The notes below the pieces were generated by a model. It had not been told where the DNA came from, did no database searches, and saw only the letters and a list, made by a program, of their open reading frames with translations. A DNA stretch of 9,230 nt, from positions 1 to 9,230 of the forward strand of contig JAKJFB010000090.1 in assembly GCA_022705125.1 (NCBI GenBank), written 5' to 3'. Source of the DNA: Pseudomonadota bacterium. GTDB taxonomy: Bacteria > Pseudomonadota > Gammaproteobacteria > Pseudomonadales > UBA5518. This document shows, one piece after another, positions 8,152-9,230 of this stretch. The number at the start of each line of letters is the position of its first letter. Positions within the stretch are counted from its first letter, which is position 1. A program made the translations under genes and the position numbers.

Positions 8152-9230
8152 ATGGCCACCGCCCCGGGCTCGACCCGTCCGCTGCCGAACCAGAACGAGT
8201 TGTCGGCGCTGCTGCAGCACCTGTACGCCAGCGTGACCGACGCCCGGGAGCTGAACGGGTTCATCAGCCACTGCAGCGAGCGCATCGGGGCGGTCTCCGC
8301 GGCGGTGGCCATCTGCGAGATCGAGACCGGCCGCTGGCGCTACCTCGAGTTCCACCCCGGACCCGTCGATCTCGCGAGAGTTTACGAGACGCACTATTCC
8401 GAGGACGACCCGGTGAAGACGGCACTGCTGCGCCTCCCCCCTCGACGCTTCTACTTCAGCCACGAACTCTGCGACGAACACACGCAGCGCACGCACCCGT
8501 ATTGGGTCGAATGGTTCGCGAAACTCGACTACACCGACGTCTGCGCGGCGCGCATACCGCTGGGTGCACATTACAGCTGTCACATCGGCTTCGTGCGCCA
8601 GAGCACCGCGGAGCGCTTCGGTCGCCCCGAACTGGACTTCCTCGACCTGCTGCTGCCGCACCTGGAACAGGCCCTGCAGATGAGCGCGCGCATGGACCGG
8701 CTGAAGGTCATGGCCGACCTGGCGCAGGAACACCTGGCCCAGACCGGCGCCGGCTGCGTGGTTCTCAACGGCGACGGCCGCATCACCTTTCGCAACCGCA
8801 TCGCGCAGGACCTGCTGCGCGAGGGCACGGTACTTCGCGAGACGGACGGCACCATCCACCTGTCGGAACCGACGACCGAAGCCCGCTTCAGGCAACTGGT
8901 GCGGGACTGCATCCTGGTGGCCCGATTGCCTACCGTTATCAGCGGCGGCATGGTGGCGGTGCCGCGCCCTGGAGGGCTGCCGCTAAGCGTGGTGGTACTG
9001 CCATACCGGGCCCTGGCCTATGCCGAAACGGTTATCGAACAGGGAAGTCGCGCGATCGTGCTGCTCTATGATCCCGACCGGTCGCGCACGGATCCGCCCG
9101 GGATACTGCGCGAACTATACAGGCTGAGCGACGCCGAGGCCCGGGTGAGCTGGCGCTTGGCGAACGGCGAGGCGCTCGAGGAGATCGCCGCAGCGGAAGG
9201 CGCCAGCCGGGAAACGGTGCGCTCGCAGCT
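8152..9230 (+). CDS. LuxR-type helix-turn-helix transcriptional regulator (second of tandem pair, truncated by window edge)
   Basis: Reading from ATG 8152 gives 359 complete codons and runs off the window inside its DNA-binding domain. The domain order copies the upstream gene. An N-terminal sensory region (about 15-175) contains PYWVEWFAKLDYTDVCAARIP, followed by GRPELDFLDLLLPHLEQAL. A PAS-like segment (about 198-310) reads AGCVVLNGDGRITFRNR and then AIVLLYDPDR. The LuxR-type HTH begins at LSDAEARVSWRLANGE and ends at ETVRSQL at the edge. Matching landmarks with the neighbour are the LPYR/SPYR strand, YDPDR/YNPDR and VRSQL. The 4-nt gap and weak Shine-Dalgarno suggest translation coupled to the first gene. 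Ligand and targets are unknown. Only about 20-50 C-terminal residues should be missing. Confidence 0.85.
   Translation, partial: MATAPGSTRPLPNQNELSALLQHLYASVTDARELNGFISHCSERIGAVSAAVAICEIETGRWRYLEFHPGPVDLARVYETHYSEDDPVKTALLRLPPRRFYFSHELCDEHTQRTHPYWVEWFAKLDYTDVCAARIPLGAHYSCHIGFVRQSTAERFGRPELDFLDLLLPHLEQALQMSARMDRLKVMADLAQEHLAQTGAGCVVLNGDGRITFRNRIAQDLLREGTVLRETDGTIHLSEPTTEARFRQLVRDCILVARLPTVISGGMVAVPRPGGLPLSVVVLPYRALAYAETVIEQGSRAIVLLYDPDRSRTDPPGILRELYRLSDAEARVSWRLANGEALEEIAAAEGASRETVRSQ

Noticed and set aside
7029..8312. A minus-strand open frame of 427 codons antisense to the first LuxR-type gene
   Set aside because: The plus strand encodes a protein with a clear LuxR-type HTH and PAS-like motifs. 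The antisense frame shows only GC-driven openness.
8119..8895. Open frames on minus (8119-8895) and in another plus frame (8502-9071) over the second regulator
   Set aside because: The plus frame from 8152 gives an uninterrupted protein matching its neighbour to the window end, so these are shadows of that gene.

Overview
The window looks like chromosomal DNA of a high-GC gammaproteobacterium. The order carA-carB-greA, then yhbY divergent from rlmE-ftsH, is the arrangement I know from Pseudomonas and relatives, and the proteins read much like their Escherichia coli and Pseudomonas counterparts. The genus cannot be fixed from this sequence. No tRNA, rRNA, transposase, phage gene or CRISPR array is visible.

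Layout. Positions 1-400 (minus) hold the N-terminal part of the membrane protease FtsH. Upstream of it, also on minus, is rlmE (550-1170), a 23S rRNA 2'-O-methyltransferase. Between the two lie short palindromes of a REP-like kind. yhbY (1322-1627, plus) diverges from rlmE and converges on greA. Two REP-like palindromes fill the yhbY-greA gap. greA (1677-2156), carB (2156-5374) and carA (5429-6571) form one minus-strand operon, transcribed carA to greA. It makes both subunits of carbamoyl-phosphate synthetase and the transcript-cleavage factor GreA.

The carA leader (about 6572-6812) is the most interesting non-coding stretch. It holds a strong intrinsic-terminator hairpin (6672-6702), an 18-codon ORF ending 11 nt before that hairpin, and a 41-codon arginine-rich ORF. 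The 41-codon ORF has a good ribosome binding site, starts inside the hairpin, and its TGA stop overlaps the TTG start of carA. This is what a transcription attenuation or translational coupling system responding to pyrimidine or arginine supply could look like. It is inferred, not shown.

Divergent from carA are two tandem genes for large LuxR-type (C-terminal HTH) regulators (7002-8147, and 8152 running off the end). They are 4 nt apart, share the same domain plan, and look like products of an old duplication. Their ligands and targets cannot be read from the sequence.

Three genes use non-ATG starts that I chose on Shine-Dalgarno spacing and family alignment: ftsH (TTG), rlmE (GTG) and carA (TTG).
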